Assembly: GCA_028714015.1 (NCBI GenBank)
Contig: JAQTNG010000005.1
Span: 1 to 40,165, forward strand
Reading direction: 5' to 3'
Length of the DNA: 40,165 bases
DNA from: Elusimicrobiota bacterium
Lineage (GTDB): Bacteria > Elusimicrobiota > Elusimicrobia > UBA1565 > UBA9628
Both the position numbers and the translations under genes were made by a program. Positions within the stretch are counted from its first letter, which is position 1. Every line of letters starts with the position of its first letter. The notes under the pieces were generated by a model. The model had not been told where the DNA came from, did no database searches, and was given only the letters and a program-made list of their open reading frames with translations. Positions 8,051 to 21,365 of this stretch are shown piece by piece.

Positions 8051-9575
8051 AGTCGTGACGGGCCTTTTCGGCGTCGACGGCGGCCGCCGGAGCCTCGCCG
8101 CGGGCCCGGGCGTCGGAGAGCGCCTCGCCGTCGCCGGGGCGCCACCAGCGGTACTCATGCGCCGCGAGCCACGCGGCCGGGACCTTCGCGCGGTCCACGA
8201 AGATCAGCGCCTGACGGTCCCACCAGACCAGGGCCCAGCGGTCGCGAGGCAGGTAAGTCACATACCAAGGCCTCGCGAGCTCCCGTCGCGACCCGTCCGG
8301 ATAGACGCGCACGCCGGACAGGCGCTCGGGGTAGTTTCGGATCAGCAGGGCGTCCAGCCGGTTGCGCTCGACGAAGGCGGCCATCGGCGCGTCGCCGGTG
8401 AGCGCCTCCCGCAGCTCGGCCAGCTGGCCGTGAAACAGGTACCGCCCGTCGCCGTACACGCGGCCCTCCGGGCCGAGGCGCCAGCCCAGATAGCCGCCCC
8501 ACTCATAGGTGTTGAACGAGCGCAGGGGGTCAAAGACCCCGCGCTGAGAGACGACGAAGTCCGCGGCGCGGCGCGCGACGAATATGTCCTGGTACGGCCG
8601 GCCCCATTCGACGACGCGCAAGGACGCGGCGAAGAGAACCGTGATCACCGCGAGCGCCGCCTCGGCCGGAATCGCGCAGGCCAGAAGCGGCACGGCGGCG
8701 GCCGGCCAGTACACGTTGAAGCGGGCGGAGTACAAGGTCGCCGCGGTCAGCGCCAGCGCGGCGGCGGCGAGCCCCGGCTCGCGCCGGCGCGCGCGCCACG
8801 CGGCCCACGCCCCGGCGGCGAGGGCCGCGGCGAGCGCCCACTGGAACGGATACAGCAGGGAGAACGGGCCCCACTCCGTGACGCCGGCGCGCACCGGATC
8901 GAGCGCGTGCGTCACGAACACCGCGTACAAGGAAACCCCGTAAGGATTCAGCAGCGAGCCGAGCGCGGCGCCGCACGCCTCCGCCCATAATCCCGCGGGG
9001 CGCTCCTTATGGGCGGCGGCCTGGACCAAGGCCCACGCCGGATACAGCGCCAGGCCGAGAGCGAAGCCCGCGTGCAGGTTGACCCAGCACGCGAAGGCGA
9101 TGAAGCCGGCGAGAAAGGACGCGCGCCCGGCGGCGAGCCGGCGCAGCTGCCAGGCGAAGAGCGCGGCGGAGATCAGGTCGGCGCGCAGGTCGGCCTTGGG
9201 CAGGATCGCGGCGGCCCACAGCGCCGCGCCCAAGGCCCGCTCGAGAGGCGAGGCCTTGCGGTCGCGCAGGAGCCCGTCGATCGGAAGAAACGCCAGCGCC
9301 AGAAGCAGCGCCTTCGCCGCCCACAGGCCCCAATCGCCGAGCAGGCCGAACGGATACAGAAGAAGCTGGAAGCCCCACTCGAAGTCGATCCAGGGGGCGC
9401 CCGCGCGCGTGAAGCTGAACGCGTCGGCCAGGGGAACGGCGCGGTGCGCCCAGATCCAGCGTCCCGCGGAGAGATGCCACCACGCGTCCGGACTCAGGAC
9501 GGGCAGGCAGAAAACAATCAGGGCCAGGGCATAAGCCCAGGCCCTGAGCGCGCCCCCTTTCGGAAGGGCGGACAC
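8037..9575 (-). CDS. Polytopic membrane protein of unknown function (glycosyltransferase-like topology)
   Basis: Many hydrophobic segments; PDAWWHLSAGRWIWAHRAVPLADAFSFTRAG near the N-terminus; start assigned to GTG at 9575 from the promoter position. Confidence 0.65.
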   Translation of the reverse strand: MSALPKGGALRAWAYALALIVFCLPVLSPDAWWHLSAGRWIWAHRAVPLADAFSFTRAGAPWIDFEWGFQLLLYPFGLLGDWGLWAAKALLLALAFLPIDGLLRDRKASPLERALGAALWAAAILPKADLRADLISAALFAWQLRRLAAGRASFLAGFIAFACWVNLHAGFALGLALYPAWALVQAAAHKERPAGLWAEACGAALGSLLNPYGVSLYAVFVTHALDPVRAGVTEWGPFSLLYPFQWALAAALAAGAWAAWRARRREPGLAAAALALTAATLYSARFNVYWPAAAVPLLACAIPAEAALAVITVLFAASLRVVEWGRPYQDIFVARRAADFVVSQRGVFDPLRSFNTYEWGGYLGWRLGPEGRVYGDGRYLFHGQLAELREALTGDAPMAAFVERNRLDALLIRNYPERLSGVRVYPDGSRRELARPWYVTYLPRDRWALVWWDRQALIFVDRAKVPAAWLAAHEYRWWRPGDGEALSDARARGEAPAAAVDAEKARHDSGYP

Positions 9576-9583
9576 TTTCGCTA

Positions 9584-9784
9584 TTATCGAGTCGGGCGAA
9601 CGGCGCGCCCGGACTTGATGCAGTCCGTGCAAACGTAGACGGTCTGCGTCTTGCCTTCGATCGCGACCTTCTGCCGCTGAAGATTCGGGCGGAAGACGCG
9701 ACGGGTGGCCTTGTGCGAATGGCTATAGCTGTTGCCGGCCTTGGGACCTTTGCCGCAACCGGGAATCTGACATTTGAATGACAT
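9584..9784 (-). CDS. rpmB: 50S ribosomal protein L28 (Cys-containing form)
   Basis: MSFKCQIPGCGKGPKAGNSYSHSHKATRRVFRPNLQ...VYVCTDCIKSGRAVRP. Confidence 0.92.
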   Translation of the reverse strand: MSFKCQIPGCGKGPKAGNSYSHSHKATRRVFRPNLQRQKVAIEGKTQTVYVCTDCIKSGRAVRPTR

Positions 9785-9824
9785 TGTGTTTTCATAGTAG
9801 CAAACCATCGACGGGCCCCGCAAG

Positions 9825-11915
9825 ATGACCGATCAAACGCTCAGCACGCCCATCCAGTACCTGAAGGGGGTCGGTCCCCGTCGGGCGGTGCTCTTCGAGC
9901 ATCTGGGCGTGAAAACCTTGGGCGACCTGCTCACCCATTACCCCCGCCTCTGGCAGGACCGCCACGAGACCCAGGACCTGAAGCTTCCTCAGGGCGGCCT
10001 CGTCGTCCTGAGGGGACGCGTCCTGCGCGCCTCGAAGCACGGCGCGGGCCCGACGCTGGGAATCTACAAGGCGACGCTCGCCACCGCGCACGGCAAGGTC
10101 GAGTGCCTGTGGTTCAAGCATCTCTCGCGCAGCTACGACGCCTTCGCGACGCTGAAGGCCGAGGCGGCCGAGGGCGCCGACCTCTGGGTCGTCGGCCGCG
10201 CCGAGCCCGATCTGACCGGCGTAAGAGAGATCCGCGTCGACGAGCACTACCCGCTCACCGACGAGCGCTGGCGCATGCACGCGGGCCGCATCACGCCGAT
10301 TTACGCTCTGACGGAGGGGCTCTCGCAGCGTTTCATACGCGAGGCCGCGCACAAGGCCCTCGAGCTCTCCGCCGACTCCGCGCGCGACATCGTCCCCGCC
10401 GAGCTGATCACCAAGCGCCAGCTCCTCGCCGCCTCCCAGGCCCTGCGCGGCATCCACTTCCCGCGCTCCGACGCCGAGCTCGAGGCCGCGCGCGCGCGCC
10501 TCGCCTACGAGGAGCTGCTCCTGCTCGAGCTCGCCTGGATTCTCAAGCGCCGCCAGACCCGCGGCCTGCTCAAGGGCTTCTCGTACGAGGTCAAACGGAC
10601 CTTGCTCACGCCGTTCCGGCAGAAGGCCGGCTTCGAGTTCACGCACGCGCAGAAGCGCGTCATCAACGAGATCTTCGACGACATGAAAAATCCGTATCCG
10701 ATGACGCGGCTCCTCCAAGGCGACGTCGGCTCGGGAAAAACGGTGGTCGCGCTGTCCGCGTTATTGCTCGCCGTCGAAAACGGCGGCCAGGCCGCCTTGA
10801 TGGCGCCCACGGAAATCCTCGCCGACCAGCACCGCGCCACGCTCGACCGGTTCTTGAAAGGGCTTCCGGTGAAGGTCGCCTCCTTGACCTCGCGCGTCCC
10901 GAAAAAAGAGCGCGAGAAGATTTCGGCGGCGATACGCGCGGGCGAGATCGACATCGTCGTGGGCACCCACGCCTTGCTCGAGGGCGGCGTCCAGTTTCCG
11001 CGGCTGCGGCTGGCCGTCATCGACGAGCAGCACCGCTTCGGCGTGCGCCAACGCACGACCCTGCGCCAGAAGGGCAACCTCATCGACCTGCTCATCATGA
11101 CCGCGACGCCGATACCGCGGACCTTGGCGCTGTCCCTGTACGGCGACCTCGAGGCCTCGACGATCGACGAGATGCCGCCGGGCCGCACGCCGATCAAGAC
11201 CTTTCTCTCCCCCGAAAACGAGGCCTTCGACGCGATCCGCCGCGAGGTGAAGGCGGGGCGCCAGGCCTACGTCGTCTATCCGATCATCGAGGAATCCGCG
11301 AACCAGGACCTGCAGTCGGCCAAATCCGAATTCGAACGGCTGAAGACCTCGGTCTTCCCCGACATCAAGGTGGATCTCATCCACGGCGCCATGACGGGCA
11401 AGGCCAAGAGCGCGGTGATGACGGATTTCTCGTCGGGGAAATCGAAAATACTTGTCGCGACCCAGGTCATCGAGGTCGGCATCGACGTGCCCAACGCGAC
11501 GGTCATGGTCATCCAGAACGCCGACCGCTTCGGCCTGGCGAGCCTGCATCAGCTGCGGGGACGCATCGGCCGCGGAGGGGCCGAATCGTACTGCCACCTC
11601 GTCGCCGACCCGCGCACCGAGCACGCCCGCGCGCGCCTCGACATCATGACCGCGACCGCCGACGGCTTCAAGATCGGCGAGGAGGACCTCAAGCTGCGCG
11701 GCCCCGGCGAGCTGCTCGGCACCGCGCAGAGCGGCGAGCTCGCGCTCGCCGTCGCCGACCTGTTCAAGGACGCCGAGCTGCTCGCCTTCGCGCGCGCCGA
11801 CGCCGACGAGCTGCTCAAGGCCGACCCCAAGCTCCTGGCCCCCGGCCACCGCGCGGTCCGCGAGCGGCTGATCTCGCTGTACCAGAGCCGCTGGAACTGG
11901 ATCGACCTCGCCTGA
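9825..11915 (+). CDS. recG: ATP-dependent DNA helicase RecG
   Basis: PIQYLKGVGPRRA wedge start, LLQGDVGSGKTVVA Walker A, DEQHRFG, ATPIPRTLALSLYGDL. Confidence 0.96.
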   Translation: MTDQTLSTPIQYLKGVGPRRAVLFEHLGVKTLGDLLTHYPRLWQDRHETQDLKLPQGGLVVLRGRVLRASKHGAGPTLGIYKATLATAHGKVECLWFKHLSRSYDAFATLKAEAAEGADLWVVGRAEPDLTGVREIRVDEHYPLTDERWRMHAGRITPIYALTEGLSQRFIREAAHKALELSADSARDIVPAELITKRQLLAASQALRGIHFPRSDAELEAARARLAYEELLLLELAWILKRRQTRGLLKGFSYEVKRTLLTPFRQKAGFEFTHAQKRVINEIFDDMKNPYPMTRLLQGDVGSGKTVVALSALLLAVENGGQAALMAPTEILADQHRATLDRFLKGLPVKVASLTSRVPKKEREKISAAIRAGEIDIVVGTHALLEGGVQFPRLRLAVIDEQHRFGVRQRTTLRQKGNLIDLLIMTATPIPRTLALSLYGDLEASTIDEMPPGRTPIKTFLSPENEAFDAIRREVKAGRQAYVVYPIIEESANQDLQSAKSEFERLKTSVFPDIKVDLIHGAMTGKAKSAVMTDFSSGKSKILVATQVIEVGIDVPNATVMVIQNADRFGLASLHQLRGRIGRGGAESYCHLVADPRTEHARARLDIMTATADGFKIGEEDLKLRGPGELLGTAQSGELALAVADLFKDAELLAFARADADELLKADPKLLAPGHRAVRERLISLYQSRWNWIDLA

Positions 11916-11945
11916 GGGCGTCTCGCGCCGTGATATACTGACCCC

Positions 11946-13184
11946 GTGATCGAACCCACCGAGGGCGTCCTCCACCGCGCCCTCGACAAGGAGCGGCGCC
12001 GCAACGCGCGCTGGCTTTGCTCGATCCGCCTGGCCGGCGTCGGAAGCGTGTTCGCGATCTCGCTCTGGTTCGGCCTGCGCGTCGGCCTCAGCGATTGGCG
12101 CGCGACCCTGCCGGCGTTCGGCCTCTATTTCCTGCTCAGCGCGGGCCTCGCGCTCGCCGCCTGGAAGCGGCCGTCCCTTCACCGCCTCACCGGCCTGGCC
12201 CTGGCGCTCGTCGACGCGCCGCTCGTCTACTGGATCCAGAATTCCTCCCTCGCCGCCTCGCCGTCGCCCGCGGGAACGGCGAGCTTCGCCTTCGGGCTGT
12301 ACTGCGCGTTCATCCTGCTGGCCGCGCTTTCGCTCGACCAGGGCCTCATACTGCTCGTGGCCGGAGCGGGCGCGGCGCTCGAGCTGACCCTGATGCGCGG
12401 CGCGGGCGTGGCCGCGGGGCCGCAGGCCGCCGCCCTCGTCGTGCTTTTCGGCGCCGGCGCCGCGGCCTGGCATCTCGTCGGGCGCACGCGCCTGCTGATC
12501 GTCTCCGTTTCACACGAGGGCCTCAAGCTCGAGAGGCTCGGACGCTACTTCAGCGCGTCCGTCATCGAGCGCCTGCAGAACGGGGCGCAGGGCCCCGCCC
12601 AGTCCTGCGAGGCGACGATCCTGTTCTCGGACATACGGGACTTCACGGCCCTGTCCGAGAAGCTCCCCCCCGAGCAGGTCGTGGCCATGCTCAACGAGTA
12701 CCACGAGCGCATGGTCGAGACGATCTTCAAGCACGGCGGCACGCTCGACAAGTTCATCGGCGACGGGATCATGGCCTACTTCGGCGCGCCGGTCGCCAGC
12801 GCCGACCATCCGCAAAAAGCCGTCGATTGCGCCCTCGAGATGGAGAGCGAGCTCGCCCTGCTCAACGTCGCCCGCGTCCGGCGCGCCGAGCCCGTCCTGC
12901 GCATCGGCATCGGCGTTCACACCGGCCGGGTCGTCGTCGGCGACATCGGCTCGCCCAAGCGCCGCCTGGAGTTCACGGCAATCGGAGACGCGGTCAACCT
13001 GGCGTCGCGCATCGAGGGCCTGACGAAGGTCCACGGCGTCGTGACGCTCGTCTCCAAGGCCACGCGCGACCGCGTGGGCGACGCCCTCTCCTGGACCGAG
13101 GCCGAGCCGGCGACCGTCAAGGGCAAGTCGGAGCCGGTGCGGACCTTCGTCCCCGGGCATAGGCCCATTCGCCCCCTTAATTAG
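11946..13184 (+). CDS. Membrane-anchored class III adenylate/guanylate cyclase
   Basis: N-terminal TM segments; [24 protein letters not shown]...[14 protein letters not shown]...[14 protein letters not shown]...[15 protein letters not shown]. Confidence 0.9.
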   Translation: MIEPTEGVLHRALDKERRRNARWLCSIRLAGVGSVFAISLWFGLRVGLSDWRATLPAFGLYFLLSAGLALAAWKRPSLHRLTGLALALVDAPLVYWIQNSSLAASPSPAGTASFAFGLYCAFILLAALSLDQGLILLVAGAGAALELTLMRGAGVAAGPQAAALVVLFGAGAAAWHLVGRTRLLIVSVSHEGLKLERLGRYFSASVIERLQNGAQGPAQSCEATILFSDIRDFTALSEKLPPEQVVAMLNEYHERMVETIFKHGGTLDKFIGDGIMAYFGAPVASADHPQKAVDCALEMESELALLNVARVRRAEPVLRIGIGVHTGRVVVGDIGSPKRRLEFTAIGDAVNLASRIEGLTKVHGVVTLVSKATRDRVGDALSWTEAEPATVKGKSEPVRTFVPGHRPIRPLN

Positions 13185-13233
13185 GGCCGAAAGACTCACG
13201 CCGGGCGCTCGCGTTCCGGTATAGACTGTGCGC

Positions 13234-15150
13234 ATGAGCGCTCTCCTTTCGCTGCTGCCGGCCCTCCTCGTTCTGGGGCCGTGCCCGGCCCGGGCCGGCG
13301 TCGTCGCCGGCCTTCAGGCGCTGCCCGGCGCGCCCATTCCCGTCGTCCTGCTCTCCGCGCCCCAGGTCCGGCCGGTTTCGTTCCTGAGCCCCGCGGTCCC
13401 GGCCTTGGCCCCCGCGCTCGCCGTCCCGAGCCCGCTTCTCGCCGCTCCCGCGATCGCCCTGCGCGCGGCTCCCGCGGCCGCCGTCCCCGTTCCCGTGAGC
13501 GCGGTCCGCTCGCTCGCCGCGATGGCCGCCGCGATGCCGGTTCTCCGGGCGCCGGCCCTCTCCGAGATGAGTTTCCGGCTGTCCGCCGGGGCGGCCTTCG
13601 ACGGGACCCAGACGGGCCCCGGCGCCGTCGACCCGGCGCCCAATCCCGCGGTCGACGCGTTCGTCCGGGAGCTGCTCGTCGTCCTGATCAAGGCCGGAGG
13701 CGATCCGACGAAGGCGGAGGGAGAGCTCATCGAGGTCCTCGCGCGCGCCCACGCGGCGGGCCAGCTCGCCCCGGTCCTTCAGGCCCTCGTCGCCGACCCG
13801 CGCGTGGCTTCGCATTTGCCGCCGATGCCGGCGGAGAAGCGCGCCGCGTACGCGGCCCAGTTCGCGTTCATGGTCGGCGCCGAGCTCGAGGGCGCCGGCC
13901 GCATACCCGGCACCAAGCCCTTCGAGACCTGGGACGACATGTCGCGCCGTCAGCTCGCCGAGGTCGCCGCGAGCGCCTTCGCCCCGCGCGGCCCCGGCGA
14001 GGCCTCGCTGTTCGCCGAGCCCGGCTTCGTCAAAGAGTACGAGGCCCTCGCCGGCGCCGCCTTCACCGACGGCAACTCGGCCAAGCCGCTCATCGACGGC
14101 CCCGCCTCCTTCAAGGTCCGCTTCGGGCTGATGCGCAAGGCCAAAAAGAGCATCCACATACAGAGCTGGGCCTTCTACGACGACGCGACCGGCAACGCCG
14201 CCGCCGACCTGCTCATCGCCAAGAAGACAGAGGGCCTCGACGTGAAGATCATGGTCGACGGAAAGACCGCGTCCCAGCACGGCGCCGCCGTGCTCGCGCG
14301 CATGGCCGCGGCGGGCATCGAGATCGTCCTCTTCAACGACGCCGCCCGGAAGTACGACGGCCTTCACACGAAAATCCTGCTGGTGGACGGAGCGCATGCG
14401 ATCGTCGGCGGCATGAACTTCGGCGACGATTACTCTCACATGGGGCCCGGCCCGAAATGGCGCGACACCGACCTCTACTACCGCGGCCGCGCCGTCGGCC
14501 AGACGGCGCGCTTCATGGCCGCCCTGTGGAACGCGCAGGTCGCCGCGCAGGGCCTGCCCCACGGCCTCATGACCCCCATGGCCGTCCTCCCCGCGTCCGG
14601 GAAGGCGCGCATGTCCTTCCTCGCCGACGGCCCCGAAGGCGAGGCGACGATCATGCTCGCCTACCTCAAGGCCATCGCGGGCGCGAGCACGGTCATCAAC
14701 ATCGAGAACGCCTACCTCATCACGATGCCCCAGCTTCGCGCCGCGCTGCTGGGCGCCCTGCGCCGCGGCGTGAAGGTCAACATACTGACCAACTCCGCGG
14801 AGAGCATCGACGAGCAGATCGTGATCGCCCCCATACTCGCGAGCCTGCCCGAGCTGATCGCCGCGGGCGCGACGGTCGGGCTCAAGCGCGGCGACACCGT
14901 GCACAGCAAGTTCATGACGGTCGACGGCCTGTTTTCGATCGTCGGCTCCTTCAACCTGCACCCGCGCAGCATCCGCTACGAGTTCGAGCTGATCGTCAGC
15001 GCCCTCGATCCGCGCCTCGCCGCCGGCCTCGACCGCGCCTTCGCCGCCGACATGGCCGCCGCCACGCCCGTCGCCGACCCGGCCGCCCTCGCCATTCCCG
15101 ACTCGCCGCTGACGAGGATCGTGCGCCGCTACCTGTTCAACCAGCTCTAG
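13234..15150 (+). CDS. Exported phospholipase D superfamily protein with Ala/Pro-rich N-terminus
   Basis: Signal-like N-terminus; two HKD motifs, HTKILLVDGAHAIVGGMNFGDD and HSKFMTVDGLFSIVGSFNLHPRS. Confidence 0.85.
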   Translation: MSALLSLLPALLVLGPCPARAGVVAGLQALPGAPIPVVLLSAPQVRPVSFLSPAVPALAPALAVPSPLLAAPAIALRAAPAAAVPVPVSAVRSLAAMAAAMPVLRAPALSEMSFRLSAGAAFDGTQTGPGAVDPAPNPAVDAFVRELLVVLIKAGGDPTKAEGELIEVLARAHAAGQLAPVLQALVADPRVASHLPPMPAEKRAAYAAQFAFMVGAELEGAGRIPGTKPFETWDDMSRRQLAEVAASAFAPRGPGEASLFAEPGFVKEYEALAGAAFTDGNSAKPLIDGPASFKVRFGLMRKAKKSIHIQSWAFYDDATGNAAADLLIAKKTEGLDVKIMVDGKTASQHGAAVLARMAAAGIEIVLFNDAARKYDGLHTKILLVDGAHAIVGGMNFGDDYSHMGPGPKWRDTDLYYRGRAVGQTARFMAALWNAQVAAQGLPHGLMTPMAVLPASGKARMSFLADGPEGEATIMLAYLKAIAGASTVINIENAYLITMPQLRAALLGALRRGVKVNILTNSAESIDEQIVIAPILASLPELIAAGATVGLKRGDTVHSKFMTVDGLFSIVGSFNLHPRSIRYEFELIVSALDPRLAAGLDRAFAADMAAATPVADPAALAIPDSPLTRIVRRYLFNQL

Positions 15151-15190
15151 GTCACTGGCCGGGCGGCCCGCGCACTGTTATACTCAGACC

Positions 15191-16063
15191 GTGCGCGTCC
15201 TCCTTCTGCTCGCCGCTCTCGCCGTTCCCGCCGCCGCGCTCGACATCGAGCGCGAGGAGTACAAGATCATCGGCTGGAACGACGCCTGCTCGGTCGCCGT
15301 CGAGCGCTACGCCTATCCCCGGCTCGGGGAGGCCATCGTCGGCGAGCCGATCACCTCGCGCATCGGGACCTTGGCCATCGTCACCGAGAAGCCGACCGTG
15401 GAGACGCGCTGGGTGCTCGAGGCCGACGGCGCCAACACCTACGACAGGGTCGCCATACCGGCCTTCCGCAAGAAGCTCCGCCGGGCCGGCTTCGACCGCC
15501 CCGGCTTCGACGAGACGATCCGCGACGCCGCGACCGTCGAGTCGCCGGGATCGGCCGAGGTCATCCTGTCCACGGCCATACTCGAGGCGCGGCCCGACTT
15601 CTGGCCCGACACGGGGGTTTGGCGCCTGGGGCACGCGCACTACAACCCCCTCGGCACCTGCGCGCTGCTGGTCTACGAAAAGATCGGCGAGCGCGACCGC
15701 TTCAAGTTCCTCCTGACGCGCATCTACAACGCGAGCGCGCGCTCCGACCGCGGCCGCGCCCACACGACGAACGGACGCCTGCTGTTCAATAACGGCGACC
15801 TTCCCGCCGCGCTCGCCGAGACCGAGATCGGCGCCCGGATGGCGCCCGAGCTGGGCGGCACGCGCTACCACTACGCCGCGATGCTGGCGCTCAACGGCCG
15901 TCTCAGCTCCGCCATGAGCGAGCTCCTCGCCGCGATCAAGCTCGACGACCGCTTCGCCGAAAAGGCCGCGGAGGACCTGGATTTCGAATCGCTGCGCGTT
16001 CGCCAGGATTTCCAGGAGCTCATCCTCAAGAAAAATCGCGCGCCCGCCCCGAGCCCCCCCTAG
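15191..16063 (+). CDS. Exported protein with TPR-like C-terminal half
   Basis: Signal peptide MRVLLLLAALAVPAAALD; repeat-like NGRLLFNNGDLPAALAETEIGARMAPELGGTRYHYAAMLALNGRLSSAMSELLAAIKLDDRF. Confidence 0.6.
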   Translation: MRVLLLLAALAVPAAALDIEREEYKIIGWNDACSVAVERYAYPRLGEAIVGEPITSRIGTLAIVTEKPTVETRWVLEADGANTYDRVAIPAFRKKLRRAGFDRPGFDETIRDAATVESPGSAEVILSTAILEARPDFWPDTGVWRLGHAHYNPLGTCALLVYEKIGERDRFKFLLTRIYNASARSDRGRAHTTNGRLLFNNGDLPAALAETEIGARMAPELGGTRYHYAAMLALNGRLSSAMSELLAAIKLDDRFAEKAAEDLDFESLRVRQDFQELILKKNRAPAPSPP

Positions 16064-16083
16064 AACTCCCGGCCGCGAAACGC

Positions 16084-16089
16084 TATAAT
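16084..16089 (+). promoter_or_regulatory. -10 box (TATAAT) for the metH leader
   Basis: Consensus hexamer, located between the upstream stop codon and the riboswitch candidate. Confidence 0.6.
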
Positions 16090-16099
16090 CACCGTGCCG

Positions 16100-16153
16100 C
16101 AGGCGAGGATTTGTGCCCGATTGCCCCAGCCGCTTAACGGGAGCTAAAAAGGC
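16100..16153 (+). promoter_or_regulatory. SAM-II-like riboswitch aptamer
   Basis: AGGCGAGGATTTGTGCCCGATTGCCCCAGCCGCTTAACGGGAGCTAAAAAGG: ordered GATTTG, CCGxTTGC, AGCCxCTTAA and GCTAAAAAGG blocks recalled from SAM-II; P1 AGGCG/CGCTT and pseudoknot CCCG (16116-16119)/CGGG (16138-16141) can form; immediately upstream of metH. Confidence 0.75.
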
Positions 16154-16158
16154 CCCAG

Positions 16159-16185
16159 AAAACCACGCGTCGCGGCGTGGTTTTT
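16159..16185 (+). terminator. Intrinsic terminator / attenuator in the metH leader
   Basis: Perfect 10-bp stem AAAACCACGC-GTCGCG-GCGTGGTTTT followed by T-rich TCGTTT. Confidence 0.85.
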
Positions 16186-16201
16186 CGTTTACAGAGGAAC
16201 A

Positions 16202-19731
<3,530 letters not shown>

Positions 19732-19735
<4 letters not shown>

Positions 19736-20784
19736 CTTTGGCGCTGCTGCTGGCGCTCTGCGTCCCGGCCTCGGCCCAGACGCCCCAAGCCGTCGTCGAG
19801 CGGGCCATGGCGCGCGCCGAGAAGCTCGTCGCCTCGGAGAAGGGCAAGGACGCCCTCGAGATCGGCGACCTCGACCGGGCGGCCGAGAGCCTCGCCAAAG
19901 AGCTCCGGCCGCTGGGCTGGAAGGCCGCCCCCGCCCTGGGCGCGGCGGCCTCGGACCTCAAGCGCCCCGAGAAGGTCCGCCTGTTCGCCGCCTCGTTCCT
20001 CGCGCTGATACGCGACCCCGCCGCGTTCCCCCCGCTCGAGGACATCCTCCTCAACCGGGAGCTGTCGCCGTCCGTGCGCGCTCTCGCCGCGCAGAGCCTC
20101 CCCGGCCAGGGCGCCCCCGACGCCGCCGTGAGCAAGGCCCTGTGCGCGGCGCTCGCTCAGGAGGACCTTCCGCGAGAGGTCCTCTCCGAGACTTTGCTGT
20201 CCCTCTCGCGCCTGGGCTGCCAAGACCCGGCCGCGCTTTCGCGCGTCGCCCGCTCCTTCGGCCCGCGCCCCTCTAAAAAAGATCTCGCCCTCGTGAGCGC
20301 CGCCCTCGCCGCCCTCGGACGCTCGCGCGGCGCCGTCTCCGGCAAGGCCCTTCTGGCGCTCGTCGGCTACTTCCCGTCCTCAGGGGCCCCGCGAGCCGCC
20401 GCGATCGCGGCGCTCGACGCCCGCCGCGCGGAGATCACGACCTGGCTGGCGCCCGAGGCCCTGCCGGTGGTGGCCGAGGCCCTGCGCTCCGAGACCGAAC
20501 GCTGGGACACGATGATACCTCTCATTCACATCGCGACCGCCCTCGGCCCCGAGGGGGGCAGGGCGCTGCTGCGCCTGACCCGTCATCCCGACGCCGAGGT
20601 CCTGGCCGAGACCGCCGAGGCGCTCGCCGCCTTCAAGCACGTCGAGGCTCTGCCCGCGCTCGAGGCCGTGATCGCGGGCGCGATGAACGACCCGCGCTTC
20701 TCTCCCAAAGAAGGCCGTCCCGATCCCGCCGTTTCGCTCGCGCGCCTCGAGAAGGCCGTCGCGACGCTTCGCCGCGCGCGCTAA
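19732..20784 (+). CDS. Exported HEAT-repeat-like protein
   Basis: Signal peptide MTLALLLALCVPASAQ; helical repeats such as RLTRHPDAEVLAETAEALAAFKHVEALPALEAVI; ATGA overlap with metH. Confidence 0.7.
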
Positions 20785-20807
20785 GCGGTCTTGCTATACT
20801 TTTCCCC

Positions 20808-21287
20808 ATGCCCGACTACTTCCCCCTCGTAAAAGGCGCCGTGCGTGAGTACGCGACGGAGAACTCCCGCGGCGCCGGCACCTATAAAGTCGAGGTGCTC
20901 GAGGTCTCGGCCAAGGACGCCGCGACGACGGCCAAGTGCCGCCGCACCATAAACCTGCCGGGCGAGCCCGAGCGGGTCGCCGAGTTCACCGTGACGAAGG
21001 ACGCCTCCGGCGTCCACGAGGGGGACGACGTCGAGTTCAAGACCCCGCTCGAGGCCGGCACGGAGTGGGTCAGCCCGCCGCGCCGGACCTGGATCGAGGC
21101 GCTCGACGCGGAGGTCGAGACGCCGGCCGGCAAGTTCACGGACTGCCTGAAGGTCGCCTACCTGATCGCGGAGGGCGACGGCGGCTCGGGCGAGCGCCAC
21201 TACGCTCCCGGCGTGGGGCTCGTGAAGGTCGCCGACAACGACGAGGGCGAGCCCCTGACGTATCAGCTCGTCAAGAAGCTCGGCTAG
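20808..21287 (+). CDS. Conserved hypothetical protein
   Basis: MPDYFPLVKGAVREYATENSRGAGTYKVEVLEVS...; promoter TATACT 7 nt before the ATG. Confidence 0.65.
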   Translation: MPDYFPLVKGAVREYATENSRGAGTYKVEVLEVSAKDAATTAKCRRTINLPGEPERVAEFTVTKDASGVHEGDDVEFKTPLEAGTEWVSPPRRTWIEALDAEVETPAGKFTDCLKVAYLIAEGDGGSGERHYAPGVGLVKVADNDEGEPLTYQLVKKLG

Positions 21288-21301
21288 TCATAATTTAGCC
21301 C

Positions 21302-21330
21302 TTGTAAAACAACGGTTGACCCCCTATAAT
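21302..21330 (+). promoter_or_regulatory. Promoter of the HTH-nucleotidyltransferase operon: TTGTAA-17-TATAAT
   Basis: -35-like 21302-21307, perfect -10 at 21325-21330, 17-bp spacer. Confidence 0.6.
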
Positions 21331-21365
21331 ATCGCTATAGCGATAATTATATCGCTATAGCGATA
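21330..21365. promoter_or_regulatory. Tandem operator: two identical 16-bp palindromes TATCGCTATAGCGATA separated by ATTA
   Basis: 21330-21345 and 21350-21365; perfect palindromes, centres 20 bp apart, second shares its last base with the ATG. Confidence 0.9.

Noticed and set aside
10761-12473. 570-aa minus-strand ORF opposite recG and the cyclase
   Set aside because: Low-complexity antisense translation; recG and cyclase motifs are intact on the plus strand
13170-13190. CCCTTAATTAGGG as a terminator after the cyclase gene
   Set aside because: Only a 4-bp stem and no T tract
21316-21321. TTGACC as the -35 of the HTH operon
   Set aside because: Only 3 bp from TATAAT; TTGTAA at 21302 gives a 17-bp spacer and is preferred
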